A DNA stretch of 64,000 nt from Isoetes taiwanensis (GCA_021234155.1 JAJEKV010000320.1:62001-126000), one strand, 5' to 3'; positions 11,986 to 24,010 are shown, numbered from the stretch's first letter. The notes: generated from the letters alone by a model not told the origin. Translations and numbers: made by a program.

Positions 11986-12870
11986 CCAATTATAACAAAA
12001 CCTTTTGGTCTCCAATTTTAGCATGCTTCATTTAGCCGCCTCCCATCGTATCTTCCAACATGTGTTGGAAGTTCAATAGTGTTAGTAGCTACTAAGACAT
12101 TGGCTAGAAACTCCCGTGATGTGTTATCCAACATGTACCATATAATAGGACCTATCGACCGCCTTTATCAAATTCTTATTCTAAGTAACCTCTGGTTTTC
12201 TAGATTCGCCCATGCCAACAAATGTTGGAAGTCAAACTTCTTATTTTTAGCGCTAGTAGCTCTCATGAGTGTCATGCTTCACTTCAATTGACCTAAAAAT
12301 TCTAACACGTGTTCGAAGTCAAATTTTGTGTACTTTAATAATGAAAATGTTATGCTTCACTCGTTATGCCTATCTAGAAGTTCCTTCTTAACACCAGATT
12401 CATTCGTCACTTCTAGAACTTTCTAGCAGGTTCATTCGAGCACACATGTCATGCTCCCATTATCGAACCAAAACAGGAAGAAGGGGTTTTAGGAACCTAT
12501 TGCTTCAGATAATTAAAAATCCACAATCTGAAAAACAAACCAAACAAAAAGGGGCCATATTACACCTTGGAATGAATCTCTGGAGCGCCATAGCTTAAGA
12601 TGCTGGAGGAGCAAAGCACGAGTCATTATCAATGCTCGCCAGATTGGGCATAAGATAATCTTACCCTCGCCAGATTGTACCTCTGCTTCATAATTTCTCT
12701 TTTAACATAAAAAACTAACTATGACAAAAGTAGTACACAAACCTTCCCACTTTCATTCTCAATCCTCATCCATGACAGTCTCGTGAATCGAATAAAATCT
12801 TGGTCCTTCTATTTCAATCCTCATGGCGTGACGATCTCTTCAGTTATCTTCAGTCATCAATCAGACTCTT
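11986..12870. repeat. Non-coding with a recurring TTGGAAGTC motif
   Basis: The word TTGGAAGTYMAA, often preceded by CAACATGTG, appears near 11976, 12065, 12229 and (diverged, TTCGAAGTC) 12307, at spacings of about 80-165 bases. No gene recognised. Confidence 0.35.
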
Positions 12871-12878
12871 TCAAGCAT

Positions 12879-12886
12879 TATAAATA
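12879..12886 (+). promoter_or_regulatory. TATA box upstream of a small ORF
   Basis: TATAAATA followed by a C-rich, CT-rich leader (CCAATCTCCACCATC), which is a typical plant core promoter look. It lies about 150 bases before the ORF at 13033, with a possible leader intron between. Confidence 0.45.
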
Positions 12887-13032
12887 GGAGCCAATCTCCA
12901 CCATCTTTAACACATTCACCAAAGCCTGTTTTCACCTTCAGCATCTTCGGTTTGGCTTTCTCTTCTCTGCATGTTTCATTTGATTTTCAATTTTAAACTT
13001 TATTTATCTCTTTTATTTTTGCAGGTTAAAAA

Positions 13033-13212
13033 ATGCCTCCCAGGCATGCATGGCCAAGTCCTGCTAGTCGATGGCCTTGGTGGATTCAAAATCTCATGGA
13101 GCTTCCACAAAGTAATGTTGAAGGATTATTTTGCACCGAGTGTAAAGTCTTTATAGACCACCTTCATATTCCTCATGCTATCGATGGTGGGATTGGGGTA
13201 GTCAATCTTTAA
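13033..13212 (+). CDS. Possible small protein gene, 59 aa, with a leader intron
   Basis: An ATG eight bases after a strong acceptor (T-rich tract then TTTTTGCAG, ending at 13024) opens a 59-codon frame ending TAA at 13212. The product starts MPPRHAWPSPASRWPWW and later has FCTECKVFIDHLHIPHA, with a Cys-x2-Cys pair. A TATA box lies at 12879 and the leader would contain a pyrimidine-rich intron (donor uncertain, near 12950). I do not recognise a family. Alternatively it may be the second exon of a longer gene or part of a transposon. The TATA, leader intron and small ORF in order are the only reason to list it. Confidence 0.35.
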   Translation: MPPRHAWPSPASRWPWWIQNLMELPQSNVEGLFCTECKVFIDHLHIPHAIDGGIGVVNL

Positions 13213-13940
13213 TGTCATGGTGAGAATGTGAACATTCAATAGATATGGGAAGACACAATGAGATTATATTTGCTACTTGCATCATTATTTTAATTGTAGA
13301 CAAAAGACACAATGTTGTATATACACACACCATGGCATATAGTAGTCATATAAACCTATTTTCTACCGAATAAGGTAATGTATGTGTCTTTTAAAAAAAT
13401 TTATATGCACAATACAAAAGATATAACAGATGGGAAAATTATATATCGTGCAATGGAAAGGCAAATGGATGATAATGTGTGCATATAATACTCCCTTTTT
13501 TTTTCCTTCTCCCCTCCCCCCCTCCCCCCAAAAAAAAGGAATCTTTTTCTTAATATAATTAAAGTAGTATTTAAATTGTGGTAAGCACAGATACATTAAA
13601 TAGATTTGGCTATTATAGGGGAGCACTATCTTCATATTCACACTTACTCATGAGCTTTTAATTCTTTTTCGTATTGTTTAAATGTTGTACTTTAGCTGGG
13701 TTGTATTCGTTCGAGTGAACATTTTCTCCACTGAGTTCTTACTCTCCTGTGTAGTTTGTTTGTAGTTTTCTTTATTTATAAAGGCTTGTACGTAATGGTC
13801 AAATAATGGTTGCTTGTAACAGCCACTTACAACCCCCTTTTTTGTTTTTTTTATCACAATAGGGTGTGCATTATGGCTGCTTTAAGAAAGGACAGATTTG
13901 GTTAAAGAAGTGTCACCTCAATTAGGCCTTATATGTTATA
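13213..13940. other. Non-coding, AT-rich
   Basis: Contains a T run followed by a C run (about 13493-13528) and A/T-rich filler; no gene or element recognised. Confidence 0.4.
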
Positions 13941-13944
13941 TATG

Positions 13945-14530
13945 CCATAAGTACAAGATGGCTTATGACACATTCCACACAGCATAATACATATGTCACA
14001 TATGACATTTAAATTATAATTATAAATGACCTATATGACATATGAAATATAGCATACGAAACATGCCACATAGCATAACTATAATTATAAATGACCTATA
14101 TGACATATGAAATATAGCATACGAAACATGCCACATAGCATAACACATATGTGTACATATGTCATTTAAATCATATAATTTATATATGACATATGTCACA
14201 TATGATATTCAAATCATATGAATTATAAATGACATATGTCACATATGACATTCAAATTATATGAATTATAAATGACCTATATGACATATGAAATATAGCA
14301 TACGAAACATGCCACATAGCATAACACATATGTACATATGTCATTTAAATCATATAATTTATATATGACATATGTCACATATGACATTCAAATCATATGA
14401 ATTATAAATGACATATATGACATATGAAATATAGCATACGAAACATGCCACATAGCATAACATATATATATGTACATATGTCATTTAAATCATATAATTT
14501 ATATATGACATATATATATGACGTACGAGA
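13945..14530. repeat. AT-rich tandem repeat built on CATATGACATATG-type words
   Basis: At least four copies of a block containing CATATGAAATATAGCATACG followed by AAACATGCCACATAGCATAAC, near 14028, 14093, 14274 and 14410. They are separated by variable runs of the word ACATATGTCATTTAAATC and its near inverse. The pattern is a higher-order mix of direct repeats and short palindromes, so it is a minisatellite rather than a CRISPR array: no uniform spacers, and the repeat units vary. Confidence 0.8.
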
Positions 14531-14718
14531 CATGTGATGGCCTATGACACGACACATAGCATAATGCATATTTGACATGTGCGAATCTAGTAGGGGTATC
14601 CACTTAAGCCAGAGAGGGTTGAAATTGTTTTGGTAGAAATAGAAATAAATCATGTATCATTAATGTTCGATAGGCTCGCTTGTACTAGTAATATGTACTA
14701 CTCGATGTCATATACGTA

Positions 14719-14746
14719 CTAGCAATAGTGCCCAGCTTTGCTGGGC
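14719..14746 (-). mobile_element. Helitron-like 3' terminus (minus strand)
   Basis: On the minus strand: a perfect 7-bp hairpin (GCCCAGC-AAA-GCTGGGC, complement of 14730-14746), then seven bases, then CTAG at 14719-14722, then T. A GC hairpin just before a CTRR end with a following host T is the diagnostic 3' structure of Helitrons. The matching 5' TC end (at higher coordinates) was not located, and the seven-base spacing is shorter than the usual 10-12. Confidence 0.45.
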
Positions 14747-14867
14747 ATAAGTTGGCAATGTGTAAATGAAAACCTATTTAGCTCTGACTCCTTTTTATAA
14801 ATCTAATATAATAGAAACCAAGCTTAACATTACTGGGCTATAAGAGGTTTTTGTGTATTAGACATCG

Positions 14868-15770
14868 TTTCCCCTTCCCTTTGCCTTTTGCTCTGTTCCA
14901 CGTTTCTCTTTTTCTTTTCTTTTTCTAATTTTCCTACACACTTCTCTTTTCTCATTTTCCCTACACGTTTTCTTCTTTCCTTTTTACCCTTTTTTTTGTA
15001 TTAACCCCCTTTCCCCTCCCCTTCCTTTCCCTGTCCCCTTCCCCTTTTTTTTCTCATGAAACTTTTCCCTTCCCTTTTCATCTTTTCCCTGCCCTTTCTC
15101 TTTTCCCATGCCCTTTTGTTGTTCCCTTTTACGCACCCTTTTCATGTGCCTCTTTTAATTTCTTCCTTTTCCCACCCACTTCCTCTTTTCTTTTTCCTGC
15201 CTCTTTTCCCTTTTTCCATGCTCTTCCCTTTCTTTTTCCCCTTTCATCACTCTTGACCTCTTCTGCTTTTTACCATGCCCTTTTTCCCTTATCTTTTCCT
15301 ATTTCCCTCTCTCTTTTTCCTCATGCTCTTTTCACTTCCCTTTTCCCATTTTCACCTCCCTTTTTCTTTTTCTTTTTCCTTCCATTTTTCATCAGCTTCC
15401 CGCTCTTTCCCTTTTCCCCATATCTTTTCCTCTCTTTTCTGCTTCCTCTTTCTCTTTTCATTTTTCCATGGCTTTTTTCCGTTCCTTTTTTCCCACCTTT
15501 TTCATGTGCCATTTTTCCTCCTTTCACCACCCCTTTTCCCTGTGTCCATTCCCCCTCCATTTTTTTTCTTTTTTCTTTTCTCTTTTTCCATGCTTTTTTT
15601 TCCTTCCTTTTTCCTTTTTCCTCTTTCCTCGCCCTTTCCCTCTTCCCCTTTTTCTCTATCCCTTTTTCCATTTCCCTCCTCCCTTTTCCTTGTGCCTTTT
15701 TCCCTTCCCTTCCCCCCTCCTCTTTTTTTTTTCTTTCCCTTTCTCTTTTCCCATGCCCTTTTTCGCCTTT
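14868..15770 (+). repeat. ~0.9 kb near-pure polypyrimidine tract
   Basis: The plus strand is almost entirely C and T, built from recurring TTTTCCC, CCATGCCCTTTT and TTCCTTTTTCCC words. The long open frames in it (Ser/Phe/Pro-rich on plus, Lys/Arg/Glu-rich on minus) are a by-product of base composition and are not called as genes. It ends at a LINE-like 3' stem-loop (15833-15846). Confidence 0.85.
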
Positions 15771-15890
15771 CGGGGCGGGGGTTTTTTTAACCCGAACAGT
15801 AATAAGTTTGTTGCGCTCCTTCTGGGTCCCATAGGCCGATTGGTCTCAGTAAACGATAAAAATCATTCATTCTTTCTTTCTCTCCAACAT
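15771..15890 (+). mobile_element. LINE-type 3' end: stem-loop plus simple repeat tail
   Basis: GGGTCCCAT is followed by the stem-loop AGGCC-GATT-GGTCT (15833-15846, one G-T pair), CAGTAAACG, then an ATTC/TTTC-type simple repeat. The same arrangement closes the LINE relatives at 19195, 28238 and 51549. Confidence 0.6.
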
Positions 15891-18535
15891 TTTCCTCTTT
15901 CCCTTTTTCCCTTCCCTTTCCCCAGAATCCCCACCCTTTCCCTCTTCACATTTTCCCGTCATCACGCCTTCTAACGGATTTGAAGAACTTATTCTCATTA
16001 TTATCTGAGAAAAGCTCCATTAAATTAGTGTGATTTTGATAAGACAAGTCCCAATTGGATCATCCAGAACTTGAAAGAAAATAAAAATAAAAAATCCAAT
16101 GAACTACCAGCCTTTGTTAAATATTCTGAACCAAACAGTGAAAACTTGTAAATACAAAGCTTAAGATATTAATAAGATTTGAATCTGCTGCAAAATCCTA
16201 TACACTTAAAAACATTTAACCTTTCATCTTAATAGGGGTTTAGAATCCTAGACTTTCACACTTTCAAGGCATTTTTGCATGTTCATAAGAGGAAATTCTA
16301 GAATGCTCTTGCCCATCTGTAGGGCTATCTAATAAGCATAAAAATTGATAGCACCTCATGGATGCGAGTAACCTTCCTACTCGTTATAATAATTATTCAA
16401 AACAAAGTACATAACTCCCAATTAGCATTCCAACAAAATCAACCTTGAGGAATTGTGCAATAATAGTTTCTTTAGCATGGAAATGGTAGTGGCAAGAACA
16501 TATTTTTAAAGTCCAATATCGGTGTTGTTTATTAAATGAAACCCGATTTTTTCTTGACCTGATTATATTATGCAGAACAATACAACACAAAAACGATCAA
16601 GAAGGAAAATATTACTTACAATTGAACAGGATGCCAGTGTTGTCGAAATCATCAAAAAAATATTTAGCAAGGCTTCTTGAGGCAGGCTGCTGAGACTGGC
16701 AAAAAAGGGTTCCGACATTGCTTTGAGAATTCCAAGAATCATGATGACGGTTTTGTCATAGGCTTTGGACCATTTGTGCTAGAGAATTCCAAGAATGCAG
16801 TTCTAGACTAGCATGAAAACTGCTATATATGAAGTTTAGACAATCGTCACAACATATACGTGAATCCTTTGGTTATGAACTTCTTAGAGATCATAAAGAA
16901 TCAAGTAAAGATTTAAAAAATGGAAATAGATTGAAAAATGGAGATTTTTCTCTCTACATCCTCCTTCATCCTAAAATCTTACTTTATCCCTTAATCTTGA
17001 CTTGGAAATATGCCAGATAGGATGGAATATCATCCTTCGATGTGGTTGCCCTAAGAATGGAATATGTTCTGTATAAAATACATCACAAGGTTTAGGATGT
17101 ACGTACATAATACACAGTGGTTGCATAAATCAAGAGGATACTTCTATATATCCAGCAGAAAGAAATGTTAAACATAGAAAATTTTTGCTCTTTGGAAATT
17201 GAACTCAATTATATCCACCAAGCTGGAATATCAAATCATACCTGCGGAGTTCATTGCCGATAAGCATTGCATCTTGCTCCATGCATCATGCTCCTCCAAG
17301 CTGCAAGAATAGCATGAAATCTACTGACTTGTCACATATGCTAAAACACAATATTCCAAATCATATCAATTTAATACATCCAATGCCTCGTGTTCAATAA
17401 TGTCCAATCTATCATATCTTAAAAGACCACAAGTTCTCCATCTCATCATCAAACAAAACAAAACTATAATGGCGCCATCATCTTGCCATCACAAGTTTAA
17501 AACAGAAACAGAAACAGAAACATAAACATAAACACAAACATAAAAACGTATAGGAGTTTATATGTCTCTCGATCAGCGATTTAGATTACATTCGTCCTAG
17601 TATGCCAAAAAAAAACAATCTATGAACTTTTATATTTCATAGGTTTAGCCAACCTCAATTTGAATAGAAAAATATTTAAGGCCCTTAAAATTTAACCTAG
17701 TTGCAATGTGAAACCATAATCGGAATTGCATCATCAGGTTTATTTTTATTGTGCGTAGAATATATGTTTAAAAGGACGTCAAAATATGTGCACCACAAAA
17801 GTATATACTTATCCAACGATGTGATTCCACCATCATTATTCTAAAGAGAGCTTCATCTTTTTTGCTCCAAGTTGGACATTTAATATCCACATCCCAGATG
17901 GCATTGTTGATTTGCTGTTGCCTATAAATTTGTTCTTCCAACAGGTATAATGCTAGAGAATTTTATATTTATTTATTTATGATCATGTTAAAGGAAAGCA
18001 ATCACAAGGATAGGAGCTTAAATAATCATGGATATTGCTATCCTCACTGTTCATCTACTTGATTCTGTCATTGCTCTTTTGGATTCAATGACATATGCAA
18101 TGTGTACAATTGAGCAGAGAACTGAGTGACGTCTAAGTTTTTCACCATGAAGCTTGGATATAATGGATCTTAATGTCTAGCAATGCTGCTAAAAGGTCAT
18201 ACATGCACTCTGCAAGGCCAATCTTGCCATGGTCTTATGGATTAGTGAAAAGCATATAGAAAAGTTGACTGCAATCCTCTTGGACTAGGTTGGAAGCTTT
18301 ATAAGTGCTCTAGTCAAGCTGCAATGTATTGGTCTATGGTCATTACTTGTTATATCTTAAACAGTGACATTGTTAGACACCTCTTTGTTTCCTATTATTA
18401 TTCTAGATATGAATATGTCTATAATATCAATACAAACTTTCTCTATTTTGTTCGTCAATCCCTCAATTTCCAAGACCCCAAAGGAGCCAATAAAAATTTC
18501 AAATGATATAAATCATTACATCCGACATTTTAAAG
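15891..18535. other. Non-coding, AT-rich, nothing recognised
   Basis: About 2.6 kb without a supportable gene. A short A/C-rich repeat (AAACAGAAACAGAAACA...) sits near 17500-17545. All open frames are short and composition-driven. Confidence 0.4.
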
Positions 18536-18539
18536 TAAA

Positions 18540-19255
18540 ATCCCTCGACTGGGCTGCTGGCTGGCGCTGGCTGTTAGGCGTCGGCGCAGTTGAAGGGTGG
18601 CGCCGGGAGGTGCTGCTTGATGGGTGGCGCTTGGGAGTTTGTGAGGCACCTCCGGACCGACTTCCCGACCGCTTTTCTGCGGCCTTCCTTCCTGGCGCTT
18701 GGGTTATTGGTGTTGGGGCCTATTGGGAGGCTTGTTTTGCCGCTTCGCCCGGTGCCCTCGTGGTCACCGCCTTCTGGTAGTAGCCGCTCTGTGGGTTTAG
18801 GGAATTGGCGCTGTCCTGGTGGCGCTCTTATGGTCTAGTGGTTTGATCGAGCTCCTTGATTGGGTCAAACACGGATCTTTGCACCAACATCTATTTGCCC
18901 CGGTTTTAGTGAGAAGATGGAGACTTAGCGTCGCGTAGGTTCGGGCGATCCCTCAAAGACCCACCGTGAAGAGGTTACGGTTCGGAGGCGTTTGGTGAAG
19001 TTTTGTTTGTTGGAGGTATGCTTGTTGCTTTTTGGCAACAGCATGGATTTTTGGATATGTAGTCATCCTGGCAACAGTTTTTCCCGTGTGGTTTTAATCC
19101 GGGTAGGGGGTGATTATGTTTTATTGTGTTTGTAAGGGCTTCGGCCCATGTTCTGGTAAGGGACTTCGGTCCCGTCTTGTACTTGTGGTCCCATAGCCCG
19201 ATTGGGCTCCGTGGACGTTAAAAGTTTCTTCCTTCCTTCCTTCCTTCCTTCCTTT
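18540..19255 (+). mobile_element. GC-rich 3' part of a LINE relative with three stem-loops and (TTCC)n tail
   Basis: An abrupt change to GC-rich sequence starts near 18540 and ends with GGACGTTAAAAG and a (TTCC)n tail at about 19222-19255. Just before the tail are three consecutive hairpins: GGGC-TTCG-GCCC (19136-19147), GGGAC-TTCG-GTCCC (19160-19173) and AGCCC-GATT-GGGCT (19195-19208). The last is the shared 3' stem-loop of the LINE group in this window. No intact reverse transcriptase is visible, so this is a non-autonomous or heavily decayed copy. It seems to have landed in or next to the left arm of the MITE that follows. Confidence 0.6.
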
Positions 19256-19640
19256 GGTTTGAATGCATATTCACACGGGGGTGGGGGGGAGGGGGGGAAG
19301 GGGGATCTGGGCATCGTCGAATGGGCATATTATCAAGTTATTCCTCGATCTGGACATTAGATAGCAATCCTCATTTGTGGGTTACACTTAGTACATTGCC
19401 TCAAACCTTATATTTTTTGCAACCCTCATTGTACAGTATACTCAAACTTGTACAAGCATACTCCACAAATGAGGATTGCTATCTACGGTTAAAATCGAGG
19501 AATAACTTGATAATATGCCTATCCAATAGCTCTCGATGCCCAGAGCCACCTTCGGTGTGAATATGCACCGAAACCAAAGGGAATTTCAGAGGAAATTTAA
19601 TTTAAAATATTGGACGCAATGGTTTATGTAATAAGCTATA
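19256..19640. mobile_element. Second copy of the fold-back MITE family
   Basis: Arms match the element at 5542-5942: GGTTTGAATGCATATTCACA on the left and GTGTGAATATGCACCGAAAC on the right, then TTTAATTTAAAATATTGGA. An inner inverted pair (GCAATCCTCATTTGTGG and its complement, about 19370 and 19470) is present. The outer left arm is missing, replaced by the LINE tail. Confidence 0.65.
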
Positions 19641-19886
19641 TTTTAACATTATTTTAAATGCCAAAATTGATGTATTGGTCGCTCGACTAGGCACTAACTA
19701 GGTTTTTCAAACCCCAGGTAAGGTTTTTCTGGCAGATCAACTGTCTGTCACTTCTCATCCCATCCTAATTGCGGATCGCATCCTTCTACTATCCTCGATC
19801 TTCCCAACAGTCACATCTACATTTGTCCGTCCCATTTCCCCACAAAATTTTGTGTCTCTTTCGCAGCTCCCCGTAATTTTCTGGTC

Positions 19887-22172
19887 ATGGTCGTACCCAA
19901 TGTACCCTTCATTCCTAAAGCTTCCCCGGCTGCTGCAAGAGCTACGATCCCATCTCCAAATTCGAAGGACTTCATATAGTTTGGGAGCTTCGATATGGCG
20001 GCTTTCACTACATGGATGTTACAAAATCAGGGGATCCCAGAATGGGATAATATCCTTTGAGAAGAGGAGCAGGAACTACCTAGACCCGCAGCTCCTATCT
20101 TTTCAAACTCGGAGTGGATGAACATCCTTCGGCAACAGAAGTTTCTGCATGCCCCCAACGATGACTTCACCAAAGGTATTAAACTGGATTTCCAATCCGT
20201 CCGAGACAAATTCTGTACTCTAAAGAAAAATGCAGTTATAGGATGGGTGGAAAAGGAAGGATTCAACCTTAATGAAATTGCCAAACAAATATACCTGCTG
20301 AATAAAAATGTTTAAATTGCTTCCATGCATTGGCTACATTTTCCATTTTCCATGGTTGAACTAACATCCTAGGAAGCTGCTCTTGATCTGCTGCGGAAAA
20401 GTCGAATCATACACAAAGGGTACCAGATAAAATTTTAAAAATGGGATTATCATTTTGATCCTTCTTCCCCTAAGTCTCTTCCGGTCACGGTCTTCCTGCA
20501 ACCCCATGGCCTTAACCCTGTCTACTGGAATGAAGAATGTTTTAAGGCAATCTTCAACTCCATTGGCCAATTTATCTCTGTGACATTCCGACCAGATAGA
20601 CCCCCTGTTGTTTACGTCCAACTCGATCTTCTTAAGCCCATTCCCCGAGAAGTGACTTTCGTTGATCTGTTTGGAACTAACCGAGTTTTGCAGCTGAATT
20701 GGAGCGGCCTCCCACCGGATTGTGGTATCTGTGGAAAGAAATTTCATGGAGGTGGAAGATGCATTCCGAGGAGCAACTGTGAAGATTCGATAGTAGACCA
20801 AAGGCTGAACCACCGGGCCGTAAGGCGTCCATAGGAGATGTGCCCCATTCACATCCTCGTTCATCAGAAAGAGCCGCTAAAATGTCGATCGAGCAGTGCG
20901 GGTAGCTCGATCGGCATCATTAGCGATTGAAACCAGGAAGCGACCATCTTATCCGCTAAAACGAGTCGAGAACTGGTATAAGTATGGCCTAAAAAAAGGG
21001 AAAATGGCCTATGACATAGACGGAATAAATCAACATGCAGAATACAGAGGAAACTATAAAAAAATACAACGAAAAAGACAAGATAGAGAACGGATCAAAC
21101 AGGCCAATTGGGACCTATATCAAAGGATTCTACAGGCTTTTGAAGACAAAAGAAGGGAAAAAAGTCAATGCCACAGACTATCAATACACACAGCAAAGAG
21201 GTATCTTTCGCGAAACAGGAGCAGTTTGCTAATCTCAACAAAGACAGTCCCACCAATAGGATTTATATCCAGAAAACTCAAGAGTTAGACACTCTGGAAA
21301 CAGGGCATAATCCTCAAGGTAGGGGAACATTCAATGCAACCAGTGAAGCGGTTACTGATGATCAAAACTTGGATAAGGCTACAGATAGGGAAATGACAAA
21401 AATAGAAACAGAGCAAATAGTAAAAACTGTCAATTGGGAGGATATATGATACAGGGAACAGATGCAGTCCTCTTAACTTAGAGGAAGTTCAAGAAGATAC
21501 AGAGGCACAGGAGAGTCCAAAAACAGTCCAAATAGGGGATTCAAGTTCCCCTAACAAGTATGTGATGGCAACAAAATTCACAGAAGATCCTCAGGGAATA
21601 TCAGAGTTCGTTTTAGGCCAATCTTCTGAAATTGTATCTCGGTCTATAGCCACTATGTCCATTGAGCCAATTCAAACCACTAGTTGTAACAACACCCAAA
21701 ATACTATAGCCTCTGGCCCAAAATCTCCCTTGTAGCAGAATCAAGAGCATGCTGAGGATAATATCTCTTTTCTTCAGGCTTTTATAGAATGTAAAGATGA
21801 TGGTAGATATGCTGCTTGTGTTGAACGTTTTGTTGCAGAGGCCTTAGAGGAGTATTTGCATGCACCTGTATCAGGAAACAATGGAGCTCAATGCATGACA
21901 AAGATGCTTCTCTCCAGGTAAGTAACCACCCTTCTTGTGAATTGAATACTACAGTACCTGGTTCCTATGTTTCCAATGAGGTAGGAGAGCTTTGTACTCC
22001 TATCCTGTCAAAATTTTGGGCAACTTTAGATCATGAGATTGGAATGTCTGATAATGCGGGTTTTGACAATATCCCGAGTGATTTGGATAAGCTTGGAGAT
22101 TATCTATGTGAGAACATGGTAGGTTTCACCCCCAATAAGAAATCCAAAAAGCAAAGAGGAAGGTATAGCTGA
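19887..22172 (+). pseudogene. Plant L1-type LINE ORF1 (DUF4283 and zinc knuckle), broken
   Basis: Start of a plant L1 LINE. The frame from the ATG at 19887 (MVVPNVPFIPKASPAAARA) is interrupted by a stop after about 30 codons and by frame changes, but the order of parts is clear. An RNA-binding DUF4283-like segment spans about 20118-20640 (IYWNEECFKAIFNSIG-like block). It is followed by LNWSGLPPDCGICGKKFHGG, a C-x2-C-x4-H-x4-C knuckle at about 20700-20765. A long hydrophilic linker then reaches 22172. The product would bind element RNA. Multiple stops make it non-functional. Confidence 0.75.
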
Positions 22173-22265
22173 AAGATCCCAACTTCAATGGGCCTGCTTC
22201 CAATACCAAGAAGACAAAATCCTGCTAAATCCTCCCCCTTGGCCTTCTTCTCCTCAACCCTTAAG

Positions 22266-23180
22266 ATGAGGATCATTACTTGAAATGTTAGGGGAATCAA
22301 GGGCCCCATAAAAAGAAGGAGATTTATTGCCTTGGCTAGGGCTTATAAAGCAGATCTCTTTATGATTCAAGAGCACCATCTTCCCCATTTTGAAGCTTCC
22401 AATTTGGGGGGATGGATAAATAAAGGAGTTGGCTCAGTCTACATTGTTGCTGATGGTTCCAAAGGTGGCTTAGCTACGATTTGGACCACCCTCAAGGTGG
22501 TTTCTTCCTATATAGCCCTTCTAATAGATGGCATTGTATATCTATTGATATGCAAGGACAGCTGTTGGGGGTAAACAATGTATATGCCCCCACTGAGCCC
22601 AATGAGAGAGCCCCAATTTGGAAAGAAATCAAGAATTGGATTATTGATCAGGTTTCTATTAAAGATTGGATCTTGGGAGGTGATCTCAATAACACCCCTC
22701 AATGGGATTTGAAACTGGGCAATAGGATAAACATCTCTAAGAATGAGAGATTGGAATGGGATAGCCTATTGCAAGCCACAGGGCTAGTTTACATCCCCTC
22801 AGCCAATGCCAAATACACTTGGTCCAACAAAAGAGAAGGAGCTGGAAGAACCTATTGCACTCTAGATAGATTCTATATTACCAATCCCAGTTAGCATTGA
22901 TAACTGTATTGTCACTGGGGATGAAGGTAATATCCTCTCGGATCATTTTTCCCAAATTTTAGAAACTACTGAGCTTCAGTTCAAATCCAAGCCTACCAAT
23001 TCCCCCTTTAAGCTCAATTGCTCTCTTCTTAGTAATGCCAGTTTCTGTTCTGATTTCAGACAATTTTACCTCACTCAAACTTGCAGTTGGGAGTCATCCC
23101 AATCCTTATTGACTCGACTAATCCCTGAAAAATAAGCCTGCAAGTTTCAAAGGGTTTCTAGAGTGACGGGGTCAAGGCGC
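22266..23180 (+). pseudogene. Plant L1-type LINE ORF2, endonuclease part only
   Basis: Apurinic-like endonuclease domain of the same L1 element. The expected W of the TWNVRG motif is a TGA stop; the next blocks are NVRGIKGP, FMIQEHHLPHFEASNLGGW, NNVYAPTEPNERAPIW, LGGDLNNTPQWD (catalytic Asp/Asn) and AKYTWSNKREGAGRTYCTLDR. It needs one frame change near 22490 and has a stop after ITNPS. Homology continues as SDHF (catalytic His region) and then stops near 23180 at an A run; the reverse transcriptase is missing. Dead, 3'-truncated copy. Confidence 0.8.
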
Positions 23181-23189
23181 CACTATAAA

Positions 23190-24010
23190 AAAAAAAAAAA
23201 ACCATGGAGAAATAGGAAACAATGCAATAATTGGCAAACATGAGATAATTAACCGAATGAGTCATGTTGTAAATGGAGATGGTGCAAGCATAAGGACTAC
23301 CAAAAGGAATACCAACATACAAGAACGAGAAGAACCAAGAAAAAAGGAATACAAGCAAACAAGAAACCTTATTTATTAAATTACGCACCAAGGGCCCTTC
23401 GTTATAATGTTTATAACACGAGGTTTAATGTTCGTAACATAAGGGGGGCGCAAAGGACCTACGCATGGCATCAAACAACAAGTGAAAGGTGAGGCAAGGA
23501 CTAGACTGACCAAACTCAACAAAAACATAACCATGCCCAAAGGCCGACCTATGCATAAGGAACTTTTGTGATTAATGTTTAATAAATTATGCACAAGGAA
23601 CCTTTGCACACTGACCAAACTCAACATATAAATTATTCTAACCATCCAAATAAGACCCCGGAGAGAACCAAACCAAGCCCTAGGTACAACCTATAAGGAC
23701 CACCATAATACGACTTAGAATAGCACAAACATAAAGCACACCACAAAACCCACTACAAGCCCCCAAACCGACTGGCACACGAAACAGAAACCAAATGATA
23801 AACAAAAATGAATCCAGGCAAAGCACACCACAGACCTCCAAACTGACCGACAAATGAAAAACGAGACTAAGCAGGATGGCAATATCAAAGGGCAAAAGCA
23901 GCGGAGACGATCTCTACAGACCACAAGATGTGTAAGAGCAAGTTACACCACCTAAACCCCCAAAAAACACCTTAGCACATCGAAAACAAGCAAAGAAAAA
24001 GGGGGGGGGG
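23190..24010. other. Non-coding, low complexity, unassigned repeat
   Basis: Starts at an A run and ends with a run of G (about 24001-24010). ACTGACCAAACTCAACA occurs twice (near 23505 and 23612), showing internal duplication. No gene seen on either strand. Confidence 0.4.

Noticed and set aside
13945-14530. CRISPR-like array
   Set aside because: Units vary, spacers are not unique or equal in length, and the context is a plant nuclear genome.
15253-15834. Long Ser/Phe/Pro-rich and Lys/Glu-rich open frames in the polypyrimidine tract
   Set aside because: Stop codons need A and are rare in C/T-only DNA, so long frames arise without selection; no domain.
18364-18838. Two overlapping ~80-140 codon frames in GC-rich DNA
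   Set aside because: Composition-driven frames inside a LINE relative; no motif.
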